64,000 nt of DNA from Yponomeuta sedellus (GCA_934045075.1 OW203738.1:5199487-5263486); one strand, 5' to 3'. Counted from the first letter of the stretch, positions 9,251-19,528 are shown. Translations and numbers: made by a program. The notes: generated from the letters alone by a model not told the origin.

Positions 9251-9765
9251 ATATAAAGATATATTATTTATATTTTGTTTAAAAGCTTTTTGCATGAATT
9301 AGGTATCGTGATGCGTTACTCGGAAACTGCCTTAACTTTGGAACACCCCTTATGATTAATTACCCACCTCAAGTTCCCCGACAGATTTACCGATACGAAA
9401 GTGCCACTCACGGAGTTTAGCACCGTTCAGATGATACTGTCAGTGAAGATGAGAAAAAACTGGGAGTTGCGTATATTAGAAACTCGCCGAATCGTACCGA
9501 ATTGTCCAAATTATTGAAATTAAATGAAAAGGTTCTATTCAAAGTAGCACAGAAATTGCATCTCGAAGAACGTTACGATTCAAGCTAGATGGCCATATTA
9601 AAATCTAGATCGATTTGGAGAAAAAATGGACAAAAACTTCGAAAGTTAGTCTTAAAATGTGACAATTTTTTTGCTGAAAAGTAATTATCACATTTTAATG
9701 CTATTATGGATTTCCGCAAAGTAATGCCTGATTCTATACAACAAACTTAGTCTCTTCAAAATCCT
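9251..9765. other. No intact gene; possible decayed coding piece
   Basis: 9395-9590 has more balanced base use than its surroundings, but no recognisable protein. 9598-9650 weakly resembles the inverted jockey 3' untranslated end (TTTGGAGAAAAAATGGAC). Confidence 0.35.
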
Positions 9766-10123
9766 CAAAAACCTATTTAGAGGCTAAAAATTCCACCCGT
9801 GCCGGGATTCGAACTTAACTGTAAAAAGCTAGATGTAAACACCTAACTGCAAAGTTCGTAGTCGGGGCTGTAAGTGATGCAATCTACTTCAGCCAGATGT
9901 CGCTGCCTGTACGTAATACAGAGAATAGTGTAAAGAGTTTCGAAATTTCACTGATGGTGAAATAACGCCGGTGAGTCGCCCATTAGCTCAGTTGGATAGA
10001 GCGCTGGCACGGATAGCCAGACGTCGCGGGTTCGAATCCCGGCATGGGTGGAATTTTTAGCCTTTAAATAGGTTTTTAAAATTGTCCTTAGCAAGGGTTA
10101 GTGCATTAAAAATAAAAATAGTA
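9766..10123 (+). mobile_element. Hairpin SINE, left tRNA arm deleted
   Basis: It starts AAAAACCTATTTAGAGGCT, loses most of the left tRNA-like unit, keeps a core (CGGGGCTGTAAGTGATGCAA) inverted relative to the 15234 copy, then has an intact right tRNA-like unit (about 9980-10050) and the tail to GCATTAAAAATAAAAATAGT. No clear target-site duplication was found. Confidence 0.75.
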
Positions 10124-10750
10124 TAATAGATTTAAAAACCTATTATAAACCTAAGTATAATAGAGTTTATACAATTATTCTAAAACATAGAACTCATGCA
10201 TTGTTCTGGCTTTAATTCCAGACATCTTTATCATATTATCACTAATTCCCGATAAATACTTAGCTAATTACTTGCTCGAAGAAAATTACATCATTGCTCG
10301 AATGGGTTGACTTGCGCAGTTGACCACAAATTTTAGGAATTATTGTAACGTTTTGAGTAAATAAAACTTATTTGCTATTAAAACCTCTAAATATTTTTTT
10401 AAAATATTAATACCTCACTACAAATATAGAATATACTATAATTTAATATAATCATTTGTATGTATAGTGTTCCTTGGCATTGTCCGCACTGTTACTTTGT
10501 TTTGCTTTGTAAAATTTATTTTTTAATATAGCACAACCTCTGGAAGCATTATATGAAAGATTTTTAGCCTTCAGAACAAGAAAACTTTTGTGTGATTTTT
10601 GCTATGAAATAAACAGTTAAAATTTAAAAAAAATTCAATTTAAGTGCTTTATCAATTATATTCTATCAAACAAAACACATGAACTAAATATCTTACTAAG
10701 CAAAAACAAGCTGGTTTAAAATAATTATCAAAAATTAACAATTTATGCTA
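10124..10750. other. AT-rich stretch, no gene seen
   Basis: Strongly AT-rich with no open frame of note. AACCTATTATAAACCTAAG near 10136 resembles a hairpin-SINE end word by composition only. Confidence 0.4.
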
Positions 10751-10812
10751 TTTTTATTTTTAATGCAATAACCCGTGCTAAGGACAATTTTAAAAACCTA
10801 TTTAGAGGCTGA
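10751..10812 (-). mobile_element. Hairpin-SINE tail fragment
   Basis: The inverse tail (AATGCAATAACCCGTGCTAA then AACCTATTTAGAGGCTGAG) ends abruptly at the start of an unrelated perfect hairpin. Confidence 0.75.
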
Positions 10813-10814
10813 GA

Positions 10815-10868
10815 GCACTTTTACTGGTGCCGTGGTCTCATCCGAGACCACGGCACCTGTAAAAGTGC
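10815..10868. repeat. Near-perfect 25 bp hairpin
   Basis: GCACTTTTACTGGTGCCGTG and its inverse form arms of 25 bp around a 4 bp loop (ATCC). A further partial repeat (GTCTCGGATGAG...CGGCACCC) follows to 10902. This looks like the fused ends of a small foldback element. Confidence 0.8.
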
Positions 10869-10934
10869 CGTTGTCTCGGATGAGTGTTTACACGGCACCC
10901 GAAAACGAGTGAAATCCGTATAAAAACAGTTTTA

Positions 10935-11031
10935 AACTATAGTGCTGTCTCCTCGAATTTCTCAGCAAAGAGCGTGACAGAAGGTTACTTCAATACCTAT
11001 TTACTTAGTGAAATTCTCAATTCAACTGGAA
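10935..11031. mobile_element. Partial copy of the TTTCTGAATTGAGAAT MITE
   Basis: It shares the GTGCTGTCTC...GAATTTCTCAGCAAAGAGCG interior and the right end GAAATTCTCAATTCA with the full copies at 13891-14030 and 34725-34860. The left end is lost. Confidence 0.65.
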
Positions 11032-11099
11032 CTGATCAATCGCGTAAACACTCACTCAACTTTCTCGAGTATCCATTACATCCCAATTAACAGATTTAA

Positions 11100-11649
11100 C
11101 GAGGAAGGTAAACATAATAGGGGGAAATTGCCTGAAGCACCATCAAAATCGTATAAAAAGGTATTTTAGATCTAAAAGTATCACACATTATTAATTTATT
11201 TCCGGATCAAGTTAGTAGGTACCTAATTAAATTAAGTAAAAAATAAGGGAAACAATTTGTTAGGCTTTCTATTTAAAAAATCGTGCTTTTACGTAGATGT
11301 TTGTCATAAACATACGCAGTACGTACACTTGTCAAAATTGATGTGATGTTAAACAACCCACAACACGAAAACCACTTTTTAGGGTTCCGTACCCTTATAG
11401 ATCGTCACGCCCGTCTGTCTGTCTCTCTGTCCCTTCGTCTTCGTGTTTGTCTGTCTGTTCGTCCGCGGTTAACGTTGAGGGTGTAGGGGGACAAATTTTA
11501 ATTTGGAGGTCTGTTTGCGAAATATTAAGCTTTAAAGTGCAAAGTTCTGTCTGAGTAGGGCGTCTCCACCTTCTCTACATGAAAAACGGTTGATTGTAGA
11601 AGCGTTAAAAAAATCAGGATAGTAAAGTAAAGTGGCAATATTTATTCAA
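11100..11649. other. No gene; contains a repeat remnant
   Basis: TTAGGGTTCCGTACCCTTAT followed by CTGTCTGTCTC runs (11377-11470) is a common lepidopteran repeat remnant. The rest is AT-rich without a recognised signal. Confidence 0.4.
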
Positions 11650-11828
11650 AACTAGTTGACCCAGCGAACTTCGTACCGCCTACCATCGATACTTTAAATT
11701 TTGAATTTTTTTCTCTCCGTATGAACCATCCTCGTACTTCAAGGAATATTCCAAAAAATGAATTAGCGAAATCGGTTCAGCTGCTTTCGAGATTTGCGCT
11801 TACCAACACATTCAGCGATTCATTTTAT
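11650..11828 (-). mobile_element. Second Helitron-like short repeat family
   Basis: In minus orientation it runs AATCGCTGAATGTGTTGGTAA, GAACCGATTTCGCTAATTC, ACGAGGATGGTTC to GGTACGAAGTTCGCTGGGTC AACTAGT. Copies at 13155-13335 (+) and 24172-24337 (+, ending GGGTCAGCTAGT). The CTAGT end fits a Helitron-like 3' terminus; this is inferred from sequence form. Confidence 0.6.
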
Positions 11829-12335
11829 GTTATAGATGATACGGTTATATCCAGATCATGATGCAAAGAAATACAAGATTATATTTTACCTAATATATTA
11901 AAATTACCCAAGTATTTTCATGTCAGCCCCCAAACGAGGCAAAGCCTGTATTTTAGGGACTCTTCTTATCGTTTTTTAACAAATCTTAATGTAAAAACGA
12001 CTGTTTTAAGCGCATCAAAACGTGCAGTATCTACTGGGGATTCACAAAATATTTACTAAGACATGCTAAAATTATAATAAAAATTTGTAGCTTTCGTAAT
12101 TGACTTAAAAATAGAAAAATACTATCACGGGTAGTATCTAGGCCTTCTAAAGTTGACATTTAAAAGGCCTCCAACTTGTAAAAGGGAAATGTCGTCTAAA
12201 ATCTATTTAAAATTACGTTGATGAAGTTAGTTTTGTAAAGCAGTTAAAAACTTTCGCTTTTCGCTTCGCCCGTGGACACTGCACGTGGTCCGACACGCAC
12301 CTGGCCGTTTTTTCTATGTATTTTTTTGCGTTCAG
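11829..12335. other. No gene seen
   Basis: AT-rich, no family recognised, up to the truncated SINE that begins near 12340. Confidence 0.4.
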
Positions 12336-12339
12336 ATGT

Positions 12340-12577
12340 TTTTGTCCATGCTTCGCACGGCACGTTAAGCCGTTGGTACCGGCTGTAACTATGATGGAAG
12401 TCGTTAAGCCAAGTCAGAGGCCTTATGGGCGTGTTGATAACTTCTGACAGTAATGCCCGCCACTGTCTTACAATCCTCCACCAACCCGGACTTGTCCCCC
12501 GAGGTGGAGTATGGCCTAACCTTCCTGCGATGGAAGAGATCCGTGCAGCAGCGCGGAAATACAAAGGGTTAATATCA
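12340..12577 (+). mobile_element. 5S-headed SINE, head missing
   Basis: It begins within the body (TGCTTCGCACGGCACGTTAAG) and runs through AATCCTCCACCAACCCGGAC and TGGAGTATGGCCTAA to the GGGTTAATATC end. The 5S-like head is replaced by unrelated sequence. Confidence 0.8.
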
Positions 12578-12599
12578 AATAAGATGATTTATATTTGTA

Positions 12600-13060
12600 A
12601 TCTCATCATCTAATTGTGGGTGGAAATGTTTATGCGAAACTTGGTACAATTATATTGCAGAGATTTATCACCAAATAATAATCTCATTTGTCTGAATTTG
12701 CGGCGTCTATGGCGAGCTTATTTTTATGATTATAAGGTGGATAATTAAAAACACATTTTGATTTAGACCAAACGAGCCTTCCCTCAAAGTGGATTACAAC
12801 TTTCGTGACTGTCAGCAAGATAACCAAGTTTCATTTTGTTGTTCTTCAAAGTAAACATAATTTATTGTGGTTTATGAATTGATTTGTCTCAGAGATTGGA
12901 ACTTTTGTTCTTTGTCTTTTGACTGTGTACTATCGACAGGAGATCAACCTTTACATTAATGTTGCAAAGTCGCCCGTAACGAAACCGAGCAGAGTGCATG
13001 CGTGCAAAAGTCGATGTGCTGTCAACTGAACAGTGGACTGCTGATATACCTAGCAGTTCA
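12600..13060. other. No gene seen
   Basis: AT-rich spacer without recognised family features. Confidence 0.35.
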
Positions 13061-13065
13061 AAAAA

Positions 13066-13480
13066 TTTACACTTTGCGTACTATAATATTAAGGATTATT
13101 TAGATGATGATATTGTCTTGAATTTAAGACAGTACAATGCAGGAGTTCTACCTTCAATAATATAAAAATGAATCGCTGAATGTGTTGGTAAGCGCAAATC
13201 TCGAGAGCAGCTGAACCGATTTCGCTAATTCTTTTTTTTTTATATTCCTTGAAGTACGAGGATGATTCTTACGGAGAGAAAAAAAATAAAAGAATTGACT
13301 GTTAGGCGGTACGAAGTTCGCTGAATCAGCCTGTGTTTTATAATAATTATAAAAACTCTGTTAATTAGGAACTGAAAAGACTTAGATAGGTATGTGGCTT
13401 TAGCTTTTTTGTCCATTTTTCTCCAAAATGATCTAAATTCTGAAATGGACCGAGTTTATTTTGAAATATTCGATAAGTCA
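13066..13480 (+). mobile_element. 5'-truncated jockey-group copy split by a Helitron-like repeat
   Basis: ACTATAATATTAAGGATTAT matches the end of the open frame at 19475-19495; after an interruption (13155-13335, second Helitron-like family) the 3' untranslated end resumes with TTTTGTCCATTTTTCTCC and GAAATGGACC. The insert lies between AATA and TTATAA, in line with Helitron A/T insertion. Confidence 0.7.
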
Positions 13481-13639
13481 CAATTTCTGTGAAATTTTGA
13501 ATTAAATACTTCGTTTGTTGGACTGTGATTTCCACACTTAGCTTAATAGTGGGACCATTGTACGCTGAAGTATGCTAACTCTTAATCACTTCAGACCTTA
13601 CAATGTTTTCCTTCACCGTTAGCGAGTAGTATTGCTATT

Positions 13640-13860
13640 TTAAAAACCAATTTAGAGGCTAAAAATTCCACCCATGCCGGGATTCGAACCCGCGACCTCT
13701 GGCTATCCGTGCCAGCGCTCTTCCCAACATAATGGGAAGAATGGGCGATTGGGCGATTGCGATTGGGCCCCTAATGGGCGACTCACCGGCATCAGTGAAA
13801 TTTCGAACCTCTTTACAATAGGTACTCTCTGTATTAGGTACAGGCAGCGACATCGAATTG
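13640..13860 (+). mobile_element. Hairpin SINE, left arm plus part of core
   Basis: It starts AAAACCAATTTAGAGGCTAA; an inverted tRNA-like unit follows (GGGATTCGAACCCGCGACCT, then GTGCCAGCGCTCTT), with an extra GGGCGATT duplication near 13745-13785, then the CACCGGCATCAGTGAAATTTC core. The right arm is missing. Confidence 0.75.
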
Positions 13861-13890
13861 CTATTACCAGTTCACAAACGTACATACCAT

Positions 13891-14030
13891 AAGGCCAGTT
13901 TCTGAATTGAGAATCCCACTAAGTATAAACTTAACTGTAGCGCTGTCTCTTCGAATTTCTCAGCAAGGAGCGTGACAGAACGTTACTTAAGTTTTTAATT
14001 AATGAAATTCTCAATTCAGAAACCAGCCCT
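13891..14030. mobile_element. MITE with inverted ends AGGCCAGTTTCTGAATTGAG
   Basis: The left end AGGCCAGTTTCTGAATTGAG is inverted at the right (ATTCTCAATTCAGAAACCAG, CCCT), flanked by TA on both sides, as for Tc1/mariner-type MITEs. The 34725-34860 copy has the same form. Confidence 0.75.
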
Positions 14031-14051
14031 TAGAAAACAAAGTCAATGATA

Positions 14052-14137
14052 CATATCCCGGGAACCGAACCTACGACCTCGAAATTGAAAAGCTGGCGTC
14101 CTACCGCTTCGCTACCACCTCACATGAACCTATATTT
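14052..14137 (-). mobile_element. tRNA-like SINE head fragment
   Basis: The inverse reads GAGGTGGTAGCGAAGCGGTA ... GGTCGTAGGTTCGGTTCCC, i.e. box A and box B of a tRNA-headed SINE related to those at 40199-40330 and 63237-63325. The aminoacyl stem does not pair well, so it is not a tRNA gene. Confidence 0.6.
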
Positions 14138-14463
14138 TTGTTGGAAAATCACCCTTAATGTAATGGACAATTGTCGATTCTTGTAATATTTAGTAAAATG
14201 ATTTTATAGAAAATATTTAATTCACGTTATGAATTATTTAGTCGTGTATGCTTTGTGTTCTTTGACAAATTATTCGAATTCAACGCTGTATTTTTCTAAT
14301 ATTCAATCAACGCTGTTAGTCAATTTAGATTCGCACTCTTAAAATGTCAAGCTTTCAGAGTGGTTTTTTAATAATTCTGTTTTAGGTACAGACGGTGTTT
14401 TTTCGCCACAGAACCCTTTTAAACCCTTTTTAATACAGGGAAATATTTGACAAATCTAAATCA

Positions 14464-14560
14464 TGATATCAAACCTTTGCATGTCCCCACTGCTGGGACA
14501 TGGGTCCCTTCCTGCATCGCAGAAACGTTAGGCCATACACCACCACGGGGGCCAAGTCCA
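14464..14560 (-). mobile_element. 5S-headed SINE, 3' end fragment
   Basis: TTTGCATGTCCCCACTGCTG to CACCACGGGGGCCAAGTCC. It breaks directly into about 40 bp that match the jockey open frame near 18718 (AGAGACAAGA...ATGACCTTGACAAT), showing a rearranged junction. Confidence 0.75.
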
Positions 14561-14780
14561 AATCAAGAGACAAGAGAATGACCTTGACAATAATAAATAC
14601 TAGAATAAGTCATAGTATAATATACATTTACCCTAATTCACAACATTTCATATTATTTTACAACGCGCGAAACTAAAAATACCGTTACTTAATTTTGCTA
14701 TCTTGATTACGAAAAAAATGTTTAGAATTTTTATTATTGCATAATTTTAGAGAAAATAAATAAAAACCAAAAATTGTGTG

Positions 14781-14967
14781 ATGACGTCACACATACGGTA
14801 GAATTAGGAGGAACCGTTGCCTAATATTAAAAATGATATGACAGATGCCATTTTCAATTTCAATCAAATGTCATGTCGGAGAAATTACTTTCCCTTCCTC
14901 AATTCCCATGGTTTTTAAAAAGGCGGCAAGGATGTTAGCATTATTAAGCCGTATGTGTGACGTCATT
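14781..14967. mobile_element. MITE with 18 bp perfect inverted ends
   Basis: ATGACGTCACACATACGG (14781-14798) and CCGTATGTGTGACGTCAT (14950-14967) are exact inverse copies. 187 bp, no coding capacity. Confidence 0.8.
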
Positions 14968-15233
14968 TGGCGGGTACGTCCTTGTAGAATAAGACGAAAT
15001 TCAAACAGAAAATTATGAAATTCATCAAATTTCCGAAAATAAAAAAATATGGGTCGTTTTAATTATTTTGCATCAAGTTTAATTTAAGACAGTAAAATAC
15101 GTATGCTAAAAAGTTTAAATGTAGTCAAATTGACAACATTTCAATCAACCTTATGTTATATACACACTTTCTGTTAGTACTATACTATGCTTCTAGAATT
15201 AAGAAAAATAAGTTTTTGAGTAAATTGTAAAAT

Positions 15234-15671
15234 TTAAAAACCTATTTAGAGGCTAAAAATTTCACCCATGCCGGGATTCGAACCCGCAACCTCTGGCTAT
15301 CCGTGCCAGCGCTCTACCAATTGAGCCAATGGGTGACTCACCGGCATCAGTGAAATTTCGAACCTCTTTACACTATTCTCTGTATTACGTACAGGCAGCG
15401 ACATCTGGCTTAAGCAAATTGCATCACTTACAGCCCCGACTACCTACTTTGCAGTTAGGTTTTACATCGGAATGATATCACTGTACCCACTTCTGCTGAA
15501 TGAAATTTCACTCATGCCCGTGAGTCGCCCATTGGCTCAATTGGTAGAGCGCTGGCACGGATAGCCAGAGGTTGCGGGTTCGAATCCCGGCATGGGTGAA
15601 ATTTTTAGCCTCTAAATAGGTTTTTAAATTTGTCCTTAGCACGGGTTAGTGCATTAAAAATAAAAATAGTA
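15234..15671 (+). mobile_element. Hairpin SINE, complete: two opposed tRNA-like units
   Basis: The left arm begins TTAAAAACCTATTTAGAGGC and contains a tRNA-like unit on the minus strand (about 15266-15335: box B GGTTCGAATCCC inverse, anticodon stem GCCAG, box A GCTCAATTGG). The right arm carries the same unit on the plus strand (about 15527-15597), then CCTCTAAATAGGTTTTT and a tail GCATTAAAAATAAAAATAGT. The centre is an asymmetric core (TTACAGCCCCGACTACCTAC). TAAATTGTAAAAT flanks it on both sides (15221-15233, 15672-15684), a 13 bp target-site duplication, so the whole 438 bp moved as one unit. Confidence 0.9.
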
Positions 15672-15824
15672 TAAATTGTAAAATGTGTCTAAAACAAACC
15701 TTAAACGGTAATCGCCAACTAATCTTAATGTTAAACCTTCCTCTTATTACCATCGCACAGACCTACGAGTACTATCAAGTGTCTTGTGTGGTAACCAACC
15801 TTAAACATGCTATTTTGTATCTGT

Positions 15825-16073
15825 GACGGCCTCGGTGGCGCAGCGGTTTGGCACGCTGACTGTAAAACCGAAGGTCTCGGGTTCGATCCCCGGCCAGGTC
15901 AAACTAGGAAACGAACTTTTCTAGTTTGTCTCGGGTCTTGGATGCTATCTATGTATTTATTGCATTACATCAATTGCCGAGTTAGCACCTGTAACACAAG
16001 TCTACTTATTATGGAGCTAACGAGATCTGTGTAATGTTCATGAATATTTATTTACTTATTTATTTATTATTTG
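15825..16073 (+). mobile_element. tRNA-headed SINE, GGCCTCGGTGGCGCAGCGG family
   Basis: The head has box A (TGGCGCAGCGGTTTGG), a stem-loop with ACTGTAAAACC (GTA in anticodon position) and box B (GGGTTCGATCCC), then a body with CGAACTTTTCTAGTTTGTC, GGGTCTTGGATG and TAACGAGATCTGTG, and a TTTATTTATTTA end. Copies at 23203-23460, 26867-27115 and 59908-60156. Confidence 0.85.
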
Positions 16074-16104
16074 TATAGTACAAATAATGCTCTCTCTCGG
16101 GTAC

Positions 16105-16172
16105 TATCCATCCATCCATCTATCCAACCATCTGTCATGGATGGATGGATGAATGGACGGACGGACGGAAGG
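16105..16172. repeat. Imperfect hairpin of CCAT/ATGG repeats
   Basis: CCATCCATCCATC... is followed after CTGTC by ATGGATGGATGG... and GGACGGACGG, so the tetranucleotide array inverts at its centre. Confidence 0.75.
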
Positions 16173-16415
16173 AGAAAGGACGGCGGAAGCAAGGTCGCAC
16201 GTATAGTCTTAGTAATAGGGTCCCTTATATTTTCTGTACGTAACCTTAAAAACGAAAGGTAGTGTTTGTTTTTCATCTCTTGTGACCTGTAACAAGGCTC
16301 GGACTTTCGCTAACGATAAGGAAGTGGATGAAAGAAACTCCTACGTGGTCTATTTTCTAATAACCCACGCAGCGCGTTCGTGACTGTTTTTCTACTTTCC
16401 CTTCTTCTTTTGACA

Positions 16416-16775
16416 GCGGTGGTAGCTCAGTGGGTAGAACACTGGACTCACAAGCGAGGAACCCAGGTTCAATCCCCAGTGCGGGCATGTACCAATGACT
16501 TTGTTTTAATTTCAAAGTTACGTACATTTGCATGCTCAATTTGTGGTCTCCATACCACACGCTAACCCCGCGGCTTGGTTGGCTCCGCACGTATTGACTA
16601 GTCTTTCCTGTGGGCTAGGCCGACTAAGCTGCCAGGATGGTATAGGTGCTGGGCAAGCTTACAGCATCTATAAAACCATGTCACTGGCACTGCAGCATTC
16701 GAGTGGTCCCTTCACCCATCTAGTATGAGTGAAGATGCCGCTGGACGCTGTATAAATCACCTAATGAGATGATAA
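16416..16775 (+). mobile_element. tRNA-headed SINE, GCGGTGGTAGCTCAGTGGG family, full copy
   Basis: The head has TGGTAGCTCAGTGGGTAGAA (box A) and CCAGGTTCAATCCCCAG (box B); the long body has GGTTGGCTCCGCACGTATTG and CCAGGATGGTATAGGTGCTG. Other copies at 33085-33437 (inverted head) and 50784-51085. Confidence 0.85.
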
Positions 16776-16999
16776 TTTGTATGATGATACGTAATGACGT
16801 AGATGCATAAAGGGCCTATAGTTATAGTACCTAAAACCCGCGTCGGGGATTCAACGACCAGCTTGGGCGGCACGATGGCACGCGATTTGTGGGCAGTGGT
16901 TACATTAACTGTCAGAATGGACAATTAATGTACCCATAGAGAAGTTGCGATTTTCGTCATTAAAAACGCGCAATTGGCGTTGTCGTATTACTTAGGATT

Positions 17000-19528
17000 G
17001 TGTCTGATTGTGTCTATCCAGGCGTGAGTGTTATATTATGTTGGTTATTGAAGTGGTATTTAATCTACTCGGTGAATAATAATAAGAAGGTTATAGTCTG
17101 TGGTGATTTTAATGTAAACCTGCTTGTAGATTCCCCTTCGAGTGCTAAATTAAAACTTATTTTTAAGTCTTTTAATTTGATGAATATTTTCTTAGAGCCC
17201 ACCAGGATTACCGAAACCACCGCCACCTGCCTTGACAACGTATACTGTGACTGTGAATTTTCCCATTATTCTACAGTGAATTGTCTTAAATCAGACCACA
17301 GTGGTCAAATTGTACATTTTAAAGCAGATTTAAAAAAAATAGAGCAAGATGTACTCTGCAGGGTGATAACAAATAAAAAACTAGAATTGTTTAAACTTGA
17401 CTTAAAAAAAAGATTACCTATTCAAAAAAATAAAACTCAAGATGCTAATGTTCTCTATCGAGATTTCTTCAAGGCTGTTTCAGATAGTTTTGAAAAAGTT
17501 TTTAAATTAAAACAGATATCCTGCAAACAAAATAAATTACAATTTAGTGAATGGGCCACTGCCGGCATCCGAAAAAGTAGGGACACACTTTATTCACTGT
17601 ATGAGAAAAAAACATATACATACAACCCCAGTTTTATACAGTATGTAAAACTATATTCAAAATTATTTAAGGCCGTCTGCCACAAAGCAAAATGCGAGTA
17701 TATAAAATCAAAAATCCTTCAATCTTCTAATAAATCTAAAACAATTTGGGCTATTATAAATAAGGAAACTGGTAAATCCAAATTGGGAGATCGCGAATTT
17801 GCACTTAAAATAAATAATAAATTAATAACCTCAAATGAAGACATTGCTGCGGCTTTTGAACAGTTCTTTACAAATGTTCCAATTATAACGACAGCTCCTT
17901 TAGACTCTTCTCCAGCTCTTGCAGAAACTATTTTGAAAGACAATGTCCCCCTATGCGATCACGATTTTTCGTTTGATTATATTGAAGCTCATACCGTGAT
18001 TAAATCGTTTAAAAAGCTAAAGCTTAAAAAAACTGAAGATTTGTGGGGTATGTCAGTAACAGTAGTTAGCTCAGTAATCGACACCCTAGCACCCTATTTA
18101 GCCAGAATCTTTAACAAATGTCTAGATGAGGGTATATTCCCAGATCTAATGAAATATAGTAGGCTCGTTCCTTTATTTAAAAGTGGTGATAAGCAAGATC
18201 CTTCAAATTTCAGACCAGTCTCGGTTCTACCCGTTTTGAGTAAAATATTCGAGAAGATAGTTCTAGGTCAACTGCTTACACACTTCAATGACTATCAACT
18301 TCTCCATGGTCAGCAATTCGGCTTTACGCAAGGGCGCTCTACAACGGACGCCGGCGTCATGTTAGTTAAACATATATTTAGTGCATGGGAAGATCGCAAG
18401 GATGCTATAGGCGTATTCTGTGACTTGTCAAAAGCATTTGATTGCGTTGACCATAAAACACTTCTTTTAAAATTAAAGCACTATGGTATAAACGGGAATA
18501 GCCTAAAACTTATGACATCATATTTAGAAGGAAGAATTCAAAGAGCTGATATAAATAGAACTAAATCTTCAGGGTCAGAGGTCAGGATAGGAGTACCACA
18601 GGGATCGATTTTGGGGCCGTTCCTCTTCCTCGTATATGTAAATGATTTGCCGTTCATGGTTCAAAATATGTCAGAGATAGTACTATTTGCAGATGACACG
18701 TCACTTATTTTCAAAATTAAGAGACAAGAAGATGACCTTGACAATACTAATGCTGCTCTCTCTCAGGTACTAAACTGGTTTACGTCTAATAACTTATTGT
18801 TAAATTCAAAAAAGACAAAATGTATAAAGTTCACTCTACCAAATGTCAAAGTAGTTGACAGCAAAGTTATATTGGGAAGGGACAAACTAGACCTTGTCGA
18901 AGAAACTGTATTTTTAGGTATCACAATTGATGCAAAGCTTCAATGGGGTCCTCATATAGAAAAATTGGCAAATAGGCTTAGCTCTGCAGCATATGCTGTT
19001 AAAAGAATTAGGGAACTAACTGACGTCGCAACTGCCAGGCTCGTTTATTTTAGTTACTTCCATAGTATCATGTCCTACGGCATACTACTGTGGGGACGGG
19101 CAGCGGACATTGAGACCATCTTCGTCTTGCAGAAAAGAGCGATCAGATTCATCTATAAGCTAGGCAGTAGAGACTCGTTAAGAGAATTCTTTAAAGAAAC
19201 AAACATCCTGACAGTTGCCAGTCAGTATATCTATGAAAATATTATGTATGTCAGGAAAAATATTAGCAACTTTAAAACTGCAGGTAGCCAACATAATGTA
19301 AATACTAGAAATAAACATAAACTTTTGATCCCAAGATTTAGGCTGGCAAAAGTTAATACATCCTTCATGGGGCATTGTATACGCTTCTACAATAAAATCC
19401 CTGAAGATATATTAAGTTTGACTGAAGCGCGGTTCAAAAAATGTGTAAAGTACACTTTGTGCCAAAAGAGCTACTATAATATTAAGGATTATTTAGATGA
19501 CAATGATGTCTGGAATTCAAGCATGTAA
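17000..19528 (+). CDS. LINE ORF2 (endonuclease end, reverse transcriptase), 5'-truncated
   Basis: The frame is open from 16964 without an ATG; the start at 17000 is a GTG, so this is a remnant and not a true start. Endonuclease motifs left: VIVCGDFNVNLL (about residue 32) and SDHSGQIVHF (about 98); the N-terminal catalytic residues are lost or scrambled (CVYPGVSV looks like a decayed CVYRSPSG block). RT motifs in order: FRPVSVLPVLSKIFEKIV (about 405), FCDLSKAFDCVDH (about 473, motif A), GVPQGSILGPFLF (about 532, motif B), FADDTSLIF (about 562, catalytic DD) and FLGITIDAKLQW (about 640). The C-terminus has LLWGRAADIETIFVLQKRAI and NTRNKHKLLIPR. The long open frame suggests a fairly recent insertion. 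Clade (jockey versus CR1) is not settled from motifs alone. Confidence 0.88.
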   Translation: MSDCVYPGVSVILCWLLKWYLIYSVNNNKKVIVCGDFNVNLLVDSPSSAKLKLIFKSFNLMNIFLEPTRITETTATCLDNVYCDCEFSHYSTVNCLKSDHSGQIVHFKADLKKIEQDVLCRVITNKKLELFKLDLKKRLPIQKNKTQDANVLYRDFFKAVSDSFEKVFKLKQISCKQNKLQFSEWATAGIRKSRDTLYSLYEKKTYTYNPSFIQYVKLYSKLFKAVCHKAKCEYIKSKILQSSNKSKTIWAIINKETGKSKLGDREFALKINNKLITSNEDIAAAFEQFFTNVPIITTAPLDSSPALAETILKDNVPLCDHDFSFDYIEAHTVIKSFKKLKLKKTEDLWGMSVTVVSSVIDTLAPYLARIFNKCLDEGIFPDLMKYSRLVPLFKSGDKQDPSNFRPVSVLPVLSKIFEKIVLGQLLTHFNDYQLLHGQQFGFTQGRSTTDAGVMLVKHIFSAWEDRKDAIGVFCDLSKAFDCVDHKTLLLKLKHYGINGNSLKLMTSYLEGRIQRADINRTKSSGSEVRIGVPQGSILGPFLFLVYVNDLPFMVQNMSEIVLFADDTSLIFKIKRQEDDLDNTNAALSQVLNWFTSNNLLLNSKKTKCIKFTLPNVKVVDSKVILGRDKLDLVEETVFLGITIDAKLQWGPHIEKLANRLSSAAYAVKRIRELTDVATARLVYFSYFHSIMSYGILLWGRAADIETIFVLQKRAIRFIYKLGSRDSLREFFKETNILTVASQYIYENIMYVRKNISNFKTAGSQHNVNTRNKHKLLIPRFRLAKVNTSFMGHCIRFYNKIPEDILSLTEARFKKCVKYTLCQKSYYNIKDYLDDNDVWNSSM

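Noticed and set aside
12244..12564. 106-codon minus-strand frame and similar ones at 42301-42624, 47208-47441, 61060-61350
   Set aside because: All lie in the 5S-headed SINE and differ between copies by frameshifts.
15527..15597. Possible tRNA gene (and similar units at 9980, 25380, 48490, 63708)
   Set aside because: The folds are good, but each is embedded in a repeated element with target-site duplications and a shared body, so they are SINE parts. The anticodon-position GGA without a long variable arm does not fit a true tRNA-Ser.
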